A stretch of DNA of 30,799 nucleotides, taken from the NCBI GenBank assembly GCA_012523655.1, contig JAAYTV010000554.1, positions 1 through 30,799 on the forward strand, read 5' to 3'. A model generated the notes under the pieces. It was given only the letters and a program-made list of their open reading frames with translations, was not told the DNA's origin and searched no databases. The position numbers were made by a program, and so were the translations under genes. Shown here in pieces: positions 23,705 through 30,799 of the stretch (position 1 is the stretch's first letter; each line of letters opens with the position of its first letter). The DNA comes from a bacterium (GTDB taxonomy: Bacteria > Zhuqueibacterota > Zhuqueibacteria > Residuimicrobiales > Residuimicrobiaceae).

Positions 23705-24448
23705 TCAACGCCAATCGGCGTCGAGAGAGAGTCGAATTTGTGAGGGCGTGCAGCCGAGGTTGAAATGGAATCCCACTCCGCTGCGATGGTTTTTATTATA
23801 CTGATGAACGGACCAGACCGCGTCGATGGCGCTGAACAGATGATTGGCGACAACGGCGCCGATGGCGAACAGCGCGTGCTGACCGGCCTTTTCCGCTGAC
23901 AGCCGAAGGTTCTTGTATTTCATCCGATGCGCCTCATCCGGCCAGCTCCAGTAGTAGCCGGCTACATCCCGGTAATAGGCGTCGAGGTACCGTTGTCGCA
24001 GTTTGGCTTGGTTATATTCGTCGATATGGTTGTAATTGCCGATATCAATGAAATAGGTGTTGTTTTTCCCCTCCAGGTTTACACCCGCGTACTCCGCTGC
24101 ATATCCGCGATAATCTTCGATACGCCAGGTCTCATAGGTTTTGAACCCCGCGTAGCTCAGCCACAGGGCGATCTCGGCCCCGAAAAACAGCTGCGCCCGC
24201 CGTGTTCTGCCGGCATAGTACTCGCCGAGTCCGGGCACCAGCAAGGAAAGAAAAAACGCCTTGCTCTTTGTTTTTAATTCGGTAGGAGTGTCGGTCTCCT
24301 GCGCAGGCTGGGCGGCAGCGGCATCAGCCGGCAGCACCGACGGCGGCTGCGCCCAGGCCGGCTTGGTCCAGAGGGCGGAGAAATCGGTTTGCGCCGGCAA
24401 AGGGCTGGCGGCAAGGAACAACAGCAGGAGTGATAGATATTTTTTCAT
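23705..24448 (-). CDS. DUF5683-type membrane protein (second copy)
   Basis: Protein of 247 residues and unknown function. Signal peptide MKKYLSLLLLFLAASPLPAQ is followed by a low-complexity Ala/Pro linker, then the DUF5683-like block: KSKAFFLSLLVPGLGEYYAGRTRRAQLFFGAEIA, with a second hydrophobic region HALFAIGAVVANHLFSAIDAV and a C-terminal tail rich in beta-type residues. It is a tandem paralogue of the upstream gene. ATG 24448 with GAGAG upstream is chosen; a GTG at 24502 overlaps the stop of the preceding gene as GTGA and could also start translation. The family is common in the FCB group and is often found near outer-membrane proteins; its role is unknown. Confidence 0.7.
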   Translation of the reverse strand: MKKYLSLLLLFLAASPLPAQTDFSALWTKPAWAQPPSVLPADAAAAQPAQETDTPTELKTKSKAFFLSLLVPGLGEYYAGRTRRAQLFFGAEIALWLSYAGFKTYETWRIEDYRGYAAEYAGVNLEGKNNTYFIDIGNYNHIDEYNQAKLRQRYLDAYYRDVAGYYWSWPDEAHRMKYKNLRLSAEKAGQHALFAIGAVVANHLFSAIDAVWSVHQYNKNHRSGVGFHFNLGCTPSQIRLSLDADWR

Positions 24449-24498
24449 AAGGCTCTCGTCTGACCGGTTGTCCGCAGCGCGCATAACCGGTGAAGGGT

Positions 24499-25332
24499 TC
24501 ACCAGCGCAGGTCCAACGATAACGCCGTACAGGGTCGACGATCCCAGTCACGCGGCGTCAGGTGCAGGCTGGCTTCGAATTGCGATTGATTGAAACGATG
24601 GCTGGACCAGGCCGCTTCAAAGCCGCTGAGCAGATGGTTGATGATGGCAATCGTGGCCATGGAGGTGGCGTTCTTGAACGCACGGTTGCTGTCGTCCCGG
24701 CGGTCGTCATAAGCCAGGCGGTTTTGCGAACGCAGGGCGATGGTAAAGCCGTTATCCCACAGACCCACTTCCGAATCATCCCATCCCGCGTTGAACTGGT
24801 CATATTTGCCGATCATCTCATAGTACTGCTGGTCTTTGACCCGGTGCAGGCTGTGGCTATAGTTGTTTTTCTCCCAGGCGCGCAGCGCTTCCACATCGCT
24901 GCGATCCAGGCCTGAACGTCGGGCGATGTAATCCCAGTACTCGTTCTCACTCCAGTGTGCATCGGCATAGGCTTTGAACTCCGCGTCGATGTCCTGACCT
25001 TGTTGTGTGTATTGAGAATAAAAGATCCAACTGGCTGCTTCAATGGCGAGAAAAGCTCCGGCTTTCAGCCAGGAGCGGTTGTAAATCTGCCCGCTGCCGG
25101 GGATCAGAGCGGAGAGGAGGAATGCTTTTTTCGGTGATTTATAATCCACATACTCGTCCTCATAGGCTTCGTCGGCTTCCGCCGCTGTATCCTGGGGAGC
25201 GACCCAGGCGAATTGATGATGCGGCGTCTGCACCATAAAATCGTGCCAGCGCGAGGGCGTTTGCGCCAGCGCGATAGTCGACCACATCAACAAAGAAAAC
25301 CCTGCTTTCATGAATCCTTTTAACCTGCTCAC
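24499..25332 (-). CDS. DUF5683-type membrane protein (first copy)
   Basis: Protein of 277 residues with signal peptide (MSRLKGFMKAGFSLLMWS, ending ALAQ), an acidic linker, then KKAFLLSALIPGSGQIYNRSWLKAGAFLAIEAASW, the PG-x-GQ-x-Y pattern of DUF5683, and later ATSMATIAIINHLLSGFEAAWSSHRFN, which aligns with AVVANHLFSAIDAVWSVHQYN of the downstream copy. GTG 25332 follows AAGGAGG four bases upstream; ATG 25311 with AAAAGG before it is an alternative. Its gene starts 42 bases after the barrel protease and overlaps the next gene's possible GTG start, so all are one transcription unit. Confidence 0.7.
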   Translation of the reverse strand: MSRLKGFMKAGFSLLMWSTIALAQTPSRWHDFMVQTPHHQFAWVAPQDTAAEADEAYEDEYVDYKSPKKAFLLSALIPGSGQIYNRSWLKAGAFLAIEAASWIFYSQYTQQGQDIDAEFKAYADAHWSENEYWDYIARRSGLDRSDVEALRAWEKNNYSHSLHRVKDQQYYEMIGKYDQFNAGWDDSEVGLWDNGFTIALRSQNRLAYDDRRDDSNRAFKNATSMATIAIINHLLSGFEAAWSSHRFNQSQFEASLHLTPRDWDRRPCTALSLDLRW

Positions 25333-25374
25333 ACATCCTCCTTGTCCACCGGTCGGCGCGATGCGCGTGTCCGG

Positions 25375-28300
25375 CTAGTCGACAAAATCAAACAACAGCG
25401 TTGCATAGTACCGCCACTGCTTGCCGTAATGCAGTTCCTGGTTGATCACGTGATCCAGGCCGTAGGCTGCTTCCAGCGACAAGGCGGTTGGAAAACCGTA
25501 AAATGAAAACATGGAAAAGCGCAGATTGACGCCGACATCTCTTTTAAAGGCCGCCAGGTCCACGTGGTCCTGGTCAAACGCATCGCCGTAATCCATAAAG
25601 GCGGCCAGATAGATCCGATCGCTGGTCAGATGAAAAAACTTTTTCTGCCACAGATCCAGCAGAGGAAGGCGATAGGTGAAACGGCCTATCAGCATCTTGC
25701 GGCCTTCGATGCTGTAATATGGATAGCCGCGCAGGCCAGGCAGGCCGCCGGCAAAAAAATTAAAAAAACTGTCCACCGGCCGATCCACCCAGCCTCCCTT
25801 GAGGTTCAACGTCAGCGCATGGCGTGAGGACCAGGGCATCGGCCAATACTCATGCCAGTCCATTTCAAAGCGATGATAGTTGTAGCGGGCATAGACCTCC
25901 TGCAATGTTCCATAGTCGTTGTTAGTGGCAAAGTCGTCAAAGAAACGGTTGAATTCGCGGGAGTACTTGACTTGGATCTTGCGGCCGGCGTATGGACTGA
26001 TGGAGGCGCTGGGGCCGGGCAGCACCCCTGCATAGGACCAGGTCATGGTGAAATGGTTGCCGATGTAGTAGGTGTTCTGCGGCGAGACCCACTGCTGATG
26101 GTTAAAGAGGAAATCCTTGATTTGACTGGTATAGCGGCCGTGGACAAAGGCCAGGCGGATGGATGAATGGTCGCTCAATCCGTAAGAGGCGCCCAGATCC
26201 GCTTCCAGGATGTTGAAGCCGATATCGACGGAAGCTTTTTCCGGATAATCTTCGATGACCTCGATATCCCGGTTGACGTTGCGGGTGAAACCGTAGAGCT
26301 CGAGGAACAGCGTCGGCGCCCATCTTCTCATCTCAAAGATGGCAAATGCATCCAGATCCATCTGCCGGTTCAGGGTCAGTCCCCCGAACAGGCTGTAGCG
26401 ATTGAGAATATCGGCCGCGTAAAAATAACTGCCGAGTTTGAGCGTGCCATAGTCGATCATGGCGCGCGGAAGAAACGAGATCCGGCTGTAGGTCATCTCA
26501 TAGGGCTCGGCGGGCAGATCAGGAACAGAGCGGTCGTCGTACCGGCGGATTTTTTCCAGGGAGGAGTCCTGGCGGACCGCAAAGGTCTCGGGTGCGAGCC
26601 CGAGATCCCGTTCGGAGGAGCGATACACCGCCTGATCAGGATCGATGGCCGCGGGCTGCTCCAGATCAGCGATCTGGTAGCCTTGATAATGAAAATTGGC
26701 AAACGCCAGCCGGCCTTCTCGGGTTACGCTCGGCATGAACGCGCCGCCGACCACATTGGTCCACTGCTGCTGATCGCCCGCTTGCGGCGTCATACTGTAG
26801 ATGTTAAAGATGCCGGTTTTATCCCAACTGAAATAGATCCGGCTGCCGTCCGGGCTGAAAACAGGATCGCGGGCATCGCCCTGACCGCTGATCAGAGTGG
26901 TCCAGGTGTCGCTGTCCGGCTGGTAGAGAAGCAGATCACGGCCATGGTTCCGGCCTTTGGACAGAACAATGGTGCGGCCGTCTGGAGACCAGCGCGGCGA
27001 GCTGAGGCTCTCGCCCTGTTCGAACCGGGTGAGCGGCCGGCTGCTGCCGTCGAGCAGGACCAGTGTCAGGTTGTCGCTGCCGTCTTTTTGGGTGACACAG
27101 ATGATGCGGTCGCCGGAAGGCGACCAGTCGGGATCAAAGGCGCGCAGATTCTTGGTCAGCTGTTTTTCTTTTTTTCTGACCAGATCATATACATAGAGTT
27201 CCTGATAACGGCTGCCATGCTTGCCGCGTTCGATGCGGCTGTAAACGATTTTTCCTCCGTCCGGACTCCAGGAGAGTTGACTGTTGATGCCGGTCTTGAT
27301 GATTCTACTTTTTTGGCCGACAACGTCATAGAGCATCAGATTGGTCAGAGTGAGGTAAGATTCAGATCGATTGCCGCAATACGCCAACTGTTTTCCGTCC
27401 GGCGCCCATTGGGCATAGGTATTGCCGATTCCCTTGGGCGTCACGGTACGACCTTCGACGCGATGAGGCATAATTTGCGCCAGCCGGTCAGTGTAATAGG
27501 CCGTAAGCTCCTGTTGCCATTGGGCGTGCAGATCCGCGCTGTTGAGACCGGTCACCTGCTTGAGGGCGCCGTCCACGGTAAAGGTCCAGGGCTTGGCCAA
27601 CTGTTCGGTCAGACGCTTGAGCGCGCTCTCGCCCCATTTGAGCGCAAGGTAGCGGGTCAAGGCATAACCGGCATTATAGGTGCGTTCGTTGCCCAAGCTG
27701 TTTTTGCCGAACACCCCCATTTCATCAAAGCTCAAAGGCATGCCCGCCACCACTGCCGTGCGGATCAGCATATCGCGATGGCTGTCCCATTGATCATAAT
27801 CCAAACCGATGGTCTGAAATTGCGCCATACCCTCCGCCAGCCACATGGGCACGATGGTCATGGGGAGGGGATAGGAGGCAAGCCGGTTGGGGTAGCCATA
27901 AAGCACATCGGGCCGTTTTTCCGGCTCATACCCAAACCCCTGCAGGTAGACGGCAGGTATCCGCCGTGTCGCTTTGCGGCTGGCGCCGAGAGAGATCATA
28001 TGGCTGAATTCATGCGATACCACGTTGCGCAGCCAGTTGTGGGTGCCGCGCAGGATAAAAGTCATCTGCGGCGCCCAGATTTCAATTTTATTGTCGTAAT
28101 AATAAGCAGCGCCGTTCGAGTTATCGTCATGATCCCGAATGATGAAATGGGTCAGCCCGTCGGGCTGGAATCCGTATAATTGGGTGACCGGGCTATAGAT
28201 CTCTTCCGCGATCTTGGCCACCAGGCGCGCCGTGCGTTCGGTTCCACTATGATAATGTACGCGGAAATGCTCGGTTTTAATCGTGAACCAGTCGAGTTCC

Positions 28301-28383
28301 GGATGGTTGTTTTCGATCTCCTGTCCCATGGACCCGGAGCTGAAAAGACCGAGCAGGAATGCGATAGAAAGAATTTTTTTCAT
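25375..28383 (-). CDS. gluzincin metalloprotease - TolB-like propeller - Omp85-like barrel fusion
   Basis: A 1002-residue exported protein. Signal peptide MKKILSIAFLLGLFSSGSMG; residues about 30-300 form a zinc peptidase domain with HEFSH (His124, Glu125, His128) and a third ligand Glu184 in WLAEGMAQF, the gluzincin pattern. Residues about 320-560 carry WD40-like/TolB repeats (WAPDGKQLAY, WSPDGGKIVYS, WSPSGDRIICV, WSPDGRTIVLS, FSPDGSRIYFS). The last 400 residues alternate as beta strands and contain AGGLPGLRGYPYYSIEGRKM, close to the LRGY barrel motif of Omp85/surface-antigen proteins. It would sit in the outer membrane with propeller and peptidase on one face. ATG 28383 is chosen for the signal peptide; the frame extends to 28446 without a ribosome site. 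It follows the M6-like gene by 69 bases. Confidence 0.85.
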   Translation of the reverse strand: MKKILSIAFLLGLFSSGSMGQEIENNHPELDWFTIKTEHFRVHYHSGTERTARLVAKIAEEIYSPVTQLYGFQPDGLTHFIIRDHDDNSNGAAYYYDNKIEIWAPQMTFILRGTHNWLRNVVSHEFSHMISLGASRKATRRIPAVYLQGFGYEPEKRPDVLYGYPNRLASYPLPMTIVPMWLAEGMAQFQTIGLDYDQWDSHRDMLIRTAVVAGMPLSFDEMGVFGKNSLGNERTYNAGYALTRYLALKWGESALKRLTEQLAKPWTFTVDGALKQVTGLNSADLHAQWQQELTAYYTDRLAQIMPHRVEGRTVTPKGIGNTYAQWAPDGKQLAYCGNRSESYLTLTNLMLYDVVGQKSRIIKTGINSQLSWSPDGGKIVYSRIERGKHGSRYQELYVYDLVRKKEKQLTKNLRAFDPDWSPSGDRIICVTQKDGSDNLTLVLLDGSSRPLTRFEQGESLSSPRWSPDGRTIVLSKGRNHGRDLLLYQPDSDTWTTLISGQGDARDPVFSPDGSRIYFSWDKTGIFNIYSMTPQAGDQQQWTNVVGGAFMPSVTREGRLAFANFHYQGYQIADLEQPAAIDPDQAVYRSSERDLGLAPETFAVRQDSSLEKIRRYDDRSVPDLPAEPYEMTYSRISFLPRAMIDYGTLKLGSYFYAADILNRYSLFGGLTLNRQMDLDAFAIFEMRRWAPTLFLELYGFTRNVNRDIEVIEDYPEKASVDIGFNILEADLGASYGLSDHSSIRLAFVHGRYTSQIKDFLFNHQQWVSPQNTYYIGNHFTMTWSYAGVLPGPSASISPYAGRKIQVKYSREFNRFFDDFATNNDYGTLQEVYARYNYHRFEMDWHEYWPMPWSSRHALTLNLKGGWVDRPVDSFFNFFAGGLPGLRGYPYYSIEGRKMLIGRFTYRLPLLDLWQKKFFHLTSDRIYLAAFMDYGDAFDQDHVDLAAFKRDVGVNLRFSMFSFYGFPTALSLEAAYGLDHVINQELHYGKQWRYYATLLFDFVD

Positions 28384-28452
28384 TTTCCGATCAATAGCCG
28401 TAAGAGGGGGTTCTGCTTCCGTTATTCCTTCTGTGGTATAGGCCATGCCGTT

Positions 28453-30799
28453 TTATTTAATCACAGCAATCTTGACGAATGTGACTGCTGTGTCGGCGTA
28501 GCCCTGTGCTTCGACGCGGGCGATATAGACGCCGGCGGATACTCCATCCAGATGCCAGGCGGTTTCATGATCGCCGGCCCGGGCCGGCAGAGCAGCCAGC
28601 TCTTCTACCAGATCCCCTGCGAGATCAAAGATGCGGATGCTCACAGATTTTGCATCCTGGGTCAGAGAGTAGTGCAGCAGGGTGGTGTTATCGCGGGATG
28701 GATTCGGATAGCAAAAAGTCTTTTTCGCCGGCATGAGTTCGTTGCCCGGCCGCATGGGTTCCTGACCGCCTTTGAGTATAAAAGTGCGAGCAGGTCCTGC
28801 ACCCCACTGGCTCCAGGACTCGCCCTGCACTGTAAGAGGCAGGGACCAGGCGTTCAAGTTCTGGTCAGAGCCCACGGTCAATAATTCGACATCGCCGTCC
28901 CTGTCCAGATCCTGCAGCACCGGTGTTGTCGACAAGCCGCCGCCTGCGCTTAGAGGATAACCCGGTTGGCTGCGGCCCGCTCGCGTGGTTCCCCAGACAA
29001 GTCCCTCCGTGCTGCCGGCAAACGCCCAGGAGGCCGTCGCAGTGGTGTTGATCCATACCGGCGACAGGGCGACTTCGCCGTCAGGCGAGCCGAGGTCGAA
29101 GGGAAAATTCAGAGTGGCTGCGCCCGTGGGTTCGTAAACAAATAGGCGTTTGCCGTTGGTCAATAGTATTTCCGCCAGACCGTCTTCATCTATGTCTCCG
29201 GCAGCCGGTTGGCCCAGTCCGGAGGGTAGAGCAGCCAGGCGCGCTCCCTGTCCCTGATTGTTCACCATCCAGAATTCGCCGCCGGCGGAGAGCACGACGA
29301 TTTCCAAGCCCGGCGCGAAGGTGAAATCCGCTGTCAGCGGCTGCCACTGATCCTTTCCGTGGGAGAGCTGCAATTGCCATTGGACGGATGGACTGGGTGT
29401 GCAGCAGGCCAGCAGACCGGTTTCAGTGGCCAGCAAAAAAGTTGAGCCGTTTTCTGCGCACTGGGACAAGCCGGTGACCGCGCCGGCATGCAGGTCCAGG
29501 GTGATAAATTCCTGGCTCGCAGACGAAAGGGGCTGAAGAACACACCGGCCGTCCTCCAGACCCACTATGGTATAACGGGCATCGGTGGTTTCGTCCGCCA
29601 AAAGCATGGGACCGGCGCTGATGCGGCTGTGCAGAGCGGACTGCGTGAACGACCACTGTGATCCGGTCTGCTGCAGCCATAGATACAGGTGTCCGGACCG
29701 CCCGGCTGCCGCCAAACAAGCGCTGTGGGAGGTGGATGGGCTCAAGGCGGCCAGTGGCTGATCAAGAGAGTCGCCGAGAGCTGCAAACAGACCGCTCTCC
29801 TTTCCGGTCAGTGGTTGTCCATCGCCCTGCCAGCCCCAAAGAGTGCCGTTACGGCTGGCGGCAAAGATCGCCGTCCCTTGCTCCTGGCCCAGGTCCAGTG
29901 TGAGCAGGCCGGCTTTGCCAAAGGGGCCATCGACGGCCAGGGGAAATCCATCCTGGCTAAGGTCGGAATGGATGCGAACGCTCATGACTGTGTCACGATC
30001 GCTGAATTGGTCAATGATGATGTGCGTCACTGCATGGTTGTGCGCGTTGCTGTTTGGAATAGACCAGGGTGAAAAGGCGACGTGGTCTGCGTCGTTGACG
30101 ATCTTGTGGGATTCGTTGGTATTCCAATAGGCGTCATAATAGTCACCGTTCTCCGTGCCGTAGCCTGCGTCGAACATGTTGTAGACATAGCCGATGTCCT
30201 GGGCGCCGTCGCACTCGACCAGATCTACGCCGCGATGGTCGCGGTCGTTGTTGACGGTATGGTCGGCCAGTCCGGCTTCGATACGGCGTTCATCGATATG
30301 CCAGATGAGCAGGCCTTCGCCCGGTAGGCCGAAATCATATTCGTCGACGCGGGTGAGTACACCGAACGGCGCCGAGGCGACGACGCGGCCGGTCGAATCG
30401 AATTCTACGCGGTTGCCGTACTCATCGCGGCCCAGGGTGATGCCGTCGCCGTTGCGATCGCGCACACGGTTTTCTATGAGAAAATATTCTTTGCTGTCGA
30501 TTGGAACCTTGATGATATGGGGAGCGGTTTTCGTCGTGCTGCTGCCGATGCGGACAGCCTCGCCCTGGCGGATAGTCACCGGTGTCTCCCAGCCCATATA
30601 AACTTTTTCCCACGCGCTGGGCTCAGCGGGCACGAGTCCCTGAAAATTATAAGACCCTTGATCCATCAGCCCCCAGCGGCCGATGCCGGCCTGGCCGGTC
30701 TGGGTGTTGTACAGCGAGGGCATACCCAGCCGGCTGCCCATCAGCAACGTCATGGTGCCGAGCAGACCGAGAGCCAGCCCTTCCTGATTCTGCGTTTCC
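28453..30799 (-). CDS. M6-like metallopeptidase-family protein with sorting domain (runs off right edge)
   Basis: C-terminal 780 or so residues of a large secreted protein; the frame is open to the window edge. The right part resembles immune-inhibitor-A/M6 proteins: LGMPSLYNTQTGQAGIGRWG, LMDQGSYNFQG, EYFLIENRVRDRNGDG, GLPGEGLLIWHIDE and GVDLVECDGAQDIGY. The position where the family has HExxH directly before LGLPDLYD reads LLMGS here, so catalytic residues seem missing. The middle is propeller-like with calcium-type DIDEDGLAEI and DLDRDGDVEL repeats. The end (FCYPNPSRDNTTL to the last Lys) is a FlgD-Ig/YPNP domain used as a type-9-like sorting signal in the FCB group. First gene in view of the minus-strand surface cluster. 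Confidence 0.85.
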   Translation of the reverse strand, partial: ETQNQEGLALGLLGTMTLLMGSRLGMPSLYNTQTGQAGIGRWGLMDQGSYNFQGLVPAEPSAWEKVYMGWETPVTIRQGEAVRIGSSTTKTAPHIIKVPIDSKEYFLIENRVRDRNGDGITLGRDEYGNRVEFDSTGRVVASAPFGVLTRVDEYDFGLPGEGLLIWHIDERRIEAGLADHTVNNDRDHRGVDLVECDGAQDIGYVYNMFDAGYGTENGDYYDAYWNTNESHKIVNDADHVAFSPWSIPNSNAHNHAVTHIIIDQFSDRDTVMSVRIHSDLSQDGFPLAVDGPFGKAGLLTLDLGQEQGTAIFAASRNGTLWGWQGDGQPLTGKESGLFAALGDSLDQPLAALSPSTSHSACLAAAGRSGHLYLWLQQTGSQWSFTQSALHSRISAGPMLLADETTDARYTIVGLEDGRCVLQPLSSASQEFITLDLHAGAVTGLSQCAENGSTFLLATETGLLACCTPSPSVQWQLQLSHGKDQWQPLTADFTFAPGLEIVVLSAGGEFWMVNNQGQGARLAALPSGLGQPAAGDIDEDGLAEILLTNGKRLFVYEPTGAATLNFPFDLGSPDGEVALSPVWINTTATASWAFAGSTEGLVWGTTRAGRSQPGYPLSAGGGLSTTPVLQDLDRDGDVELLTVGSDQNLNAWSLPLTVQGESWSQWGAGPARTFILKGGQEPMRPGNELMPAKKTFCYPNPSRDNTTLLHYSLTQDAKSVSIRIFDLAGDLVEELAALPARAGDHETAWHLDGVSAGVYIARVEAQGYADTAVTFVKIAVIK

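Noticed and set aside
23534..23743. Small plus-strand frame of 69 codons after the aldolase gene
   Set aside because: No ribosome site, covers the terminator hairpin, and overlaps the end of the opposing DUF5683 gene.
26167..28179. 670-codon open frame on the plus strand opposite the barrel protease
   Set aside because: It is antisense to a protein with clear zinc-site, propeller and barrel motifs, has no ribosome site, signal or family resemblance, and such long shadows are common in GC-rich coding DNA.

Overview
The window looks like chromosomal DNA of an uncultured-type Gram-negative bacterium of the FCB side of the tree (candidate division KSB1, Calditrichota or a relative). This is inferred from four things: a C-terminal YPNP/FlgD-Ig-like sorting domain of the type-9-secretion kind, two DUF5683-type proteins, TonB-dependent and Omp85-like outer-membrane barrels, and strong AGGAGG-type ribosome binding sites (unlike most Bacteroidota). 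I saw no rRNA, tRNA, CRISPR array, transposase or phage gene.

Layout. 1-1232 (-): N-terminal part of a membrane histidine kinase. 1233-1710: divergent regulatory region holding an inverted repeat over a promoter and a long hairpin in the presumed leader of the next gene. 1711-3894 (+): membrane pyrophosphatase hppA. 4183-7428 (+): two peptidoglycan-degrading enzymes (MltD-like LysM transglycosylase and NamZ/DUF1343), both with damaged-looking or unusual 5' ends. 7555-11118 (+): nikR with a NikR-like operator across its own -10 box, then a TonB-dependent receptor, an ECF-type substrate-binding membrane protein and a SAM methyltransferase, read as a candidate nickel or cobalt-chelate uptake locus. 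11310-13690 (+): parvulin-type isomerase and RarD-like permease. 13898-14239 (+): C-terminal remnant of cutC. 14185-15830 (-): papain-like C1 peptidase with a terminator, and a LysE-family exporter. 15864-19351 (-): succinate dehydrogenase/fumarate reductase in the order A-C-D-B. 19473-22491 (+): good promoter and a 983-residue protein with two nucleotidyltransferase centres spaced as in GlnE. 22587-23516 (+): DapA/NanA-family aldolase. 23622-30799 (-): terminator and a four-gene secreted/outer-membrane cluster: an M6-like protein with a sorting domain (partial, with a degenerate HExxH region), a gluzincin-propeller-Omp85-like barrel fusion, and two DUF5683 proteins.

How the parts work together. 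Succinate dehydrogenase and the pyrophosphatase belong to membrane energetics. MltD and NamZ would act in sequence on glycan strands. The nikR group links metal sensing to outer- and inner-membrane transport. The last cluster looks like a cell-surface proteolysis or assembly module. All assignments come from reading translations and motifs by eye; no database search was run.
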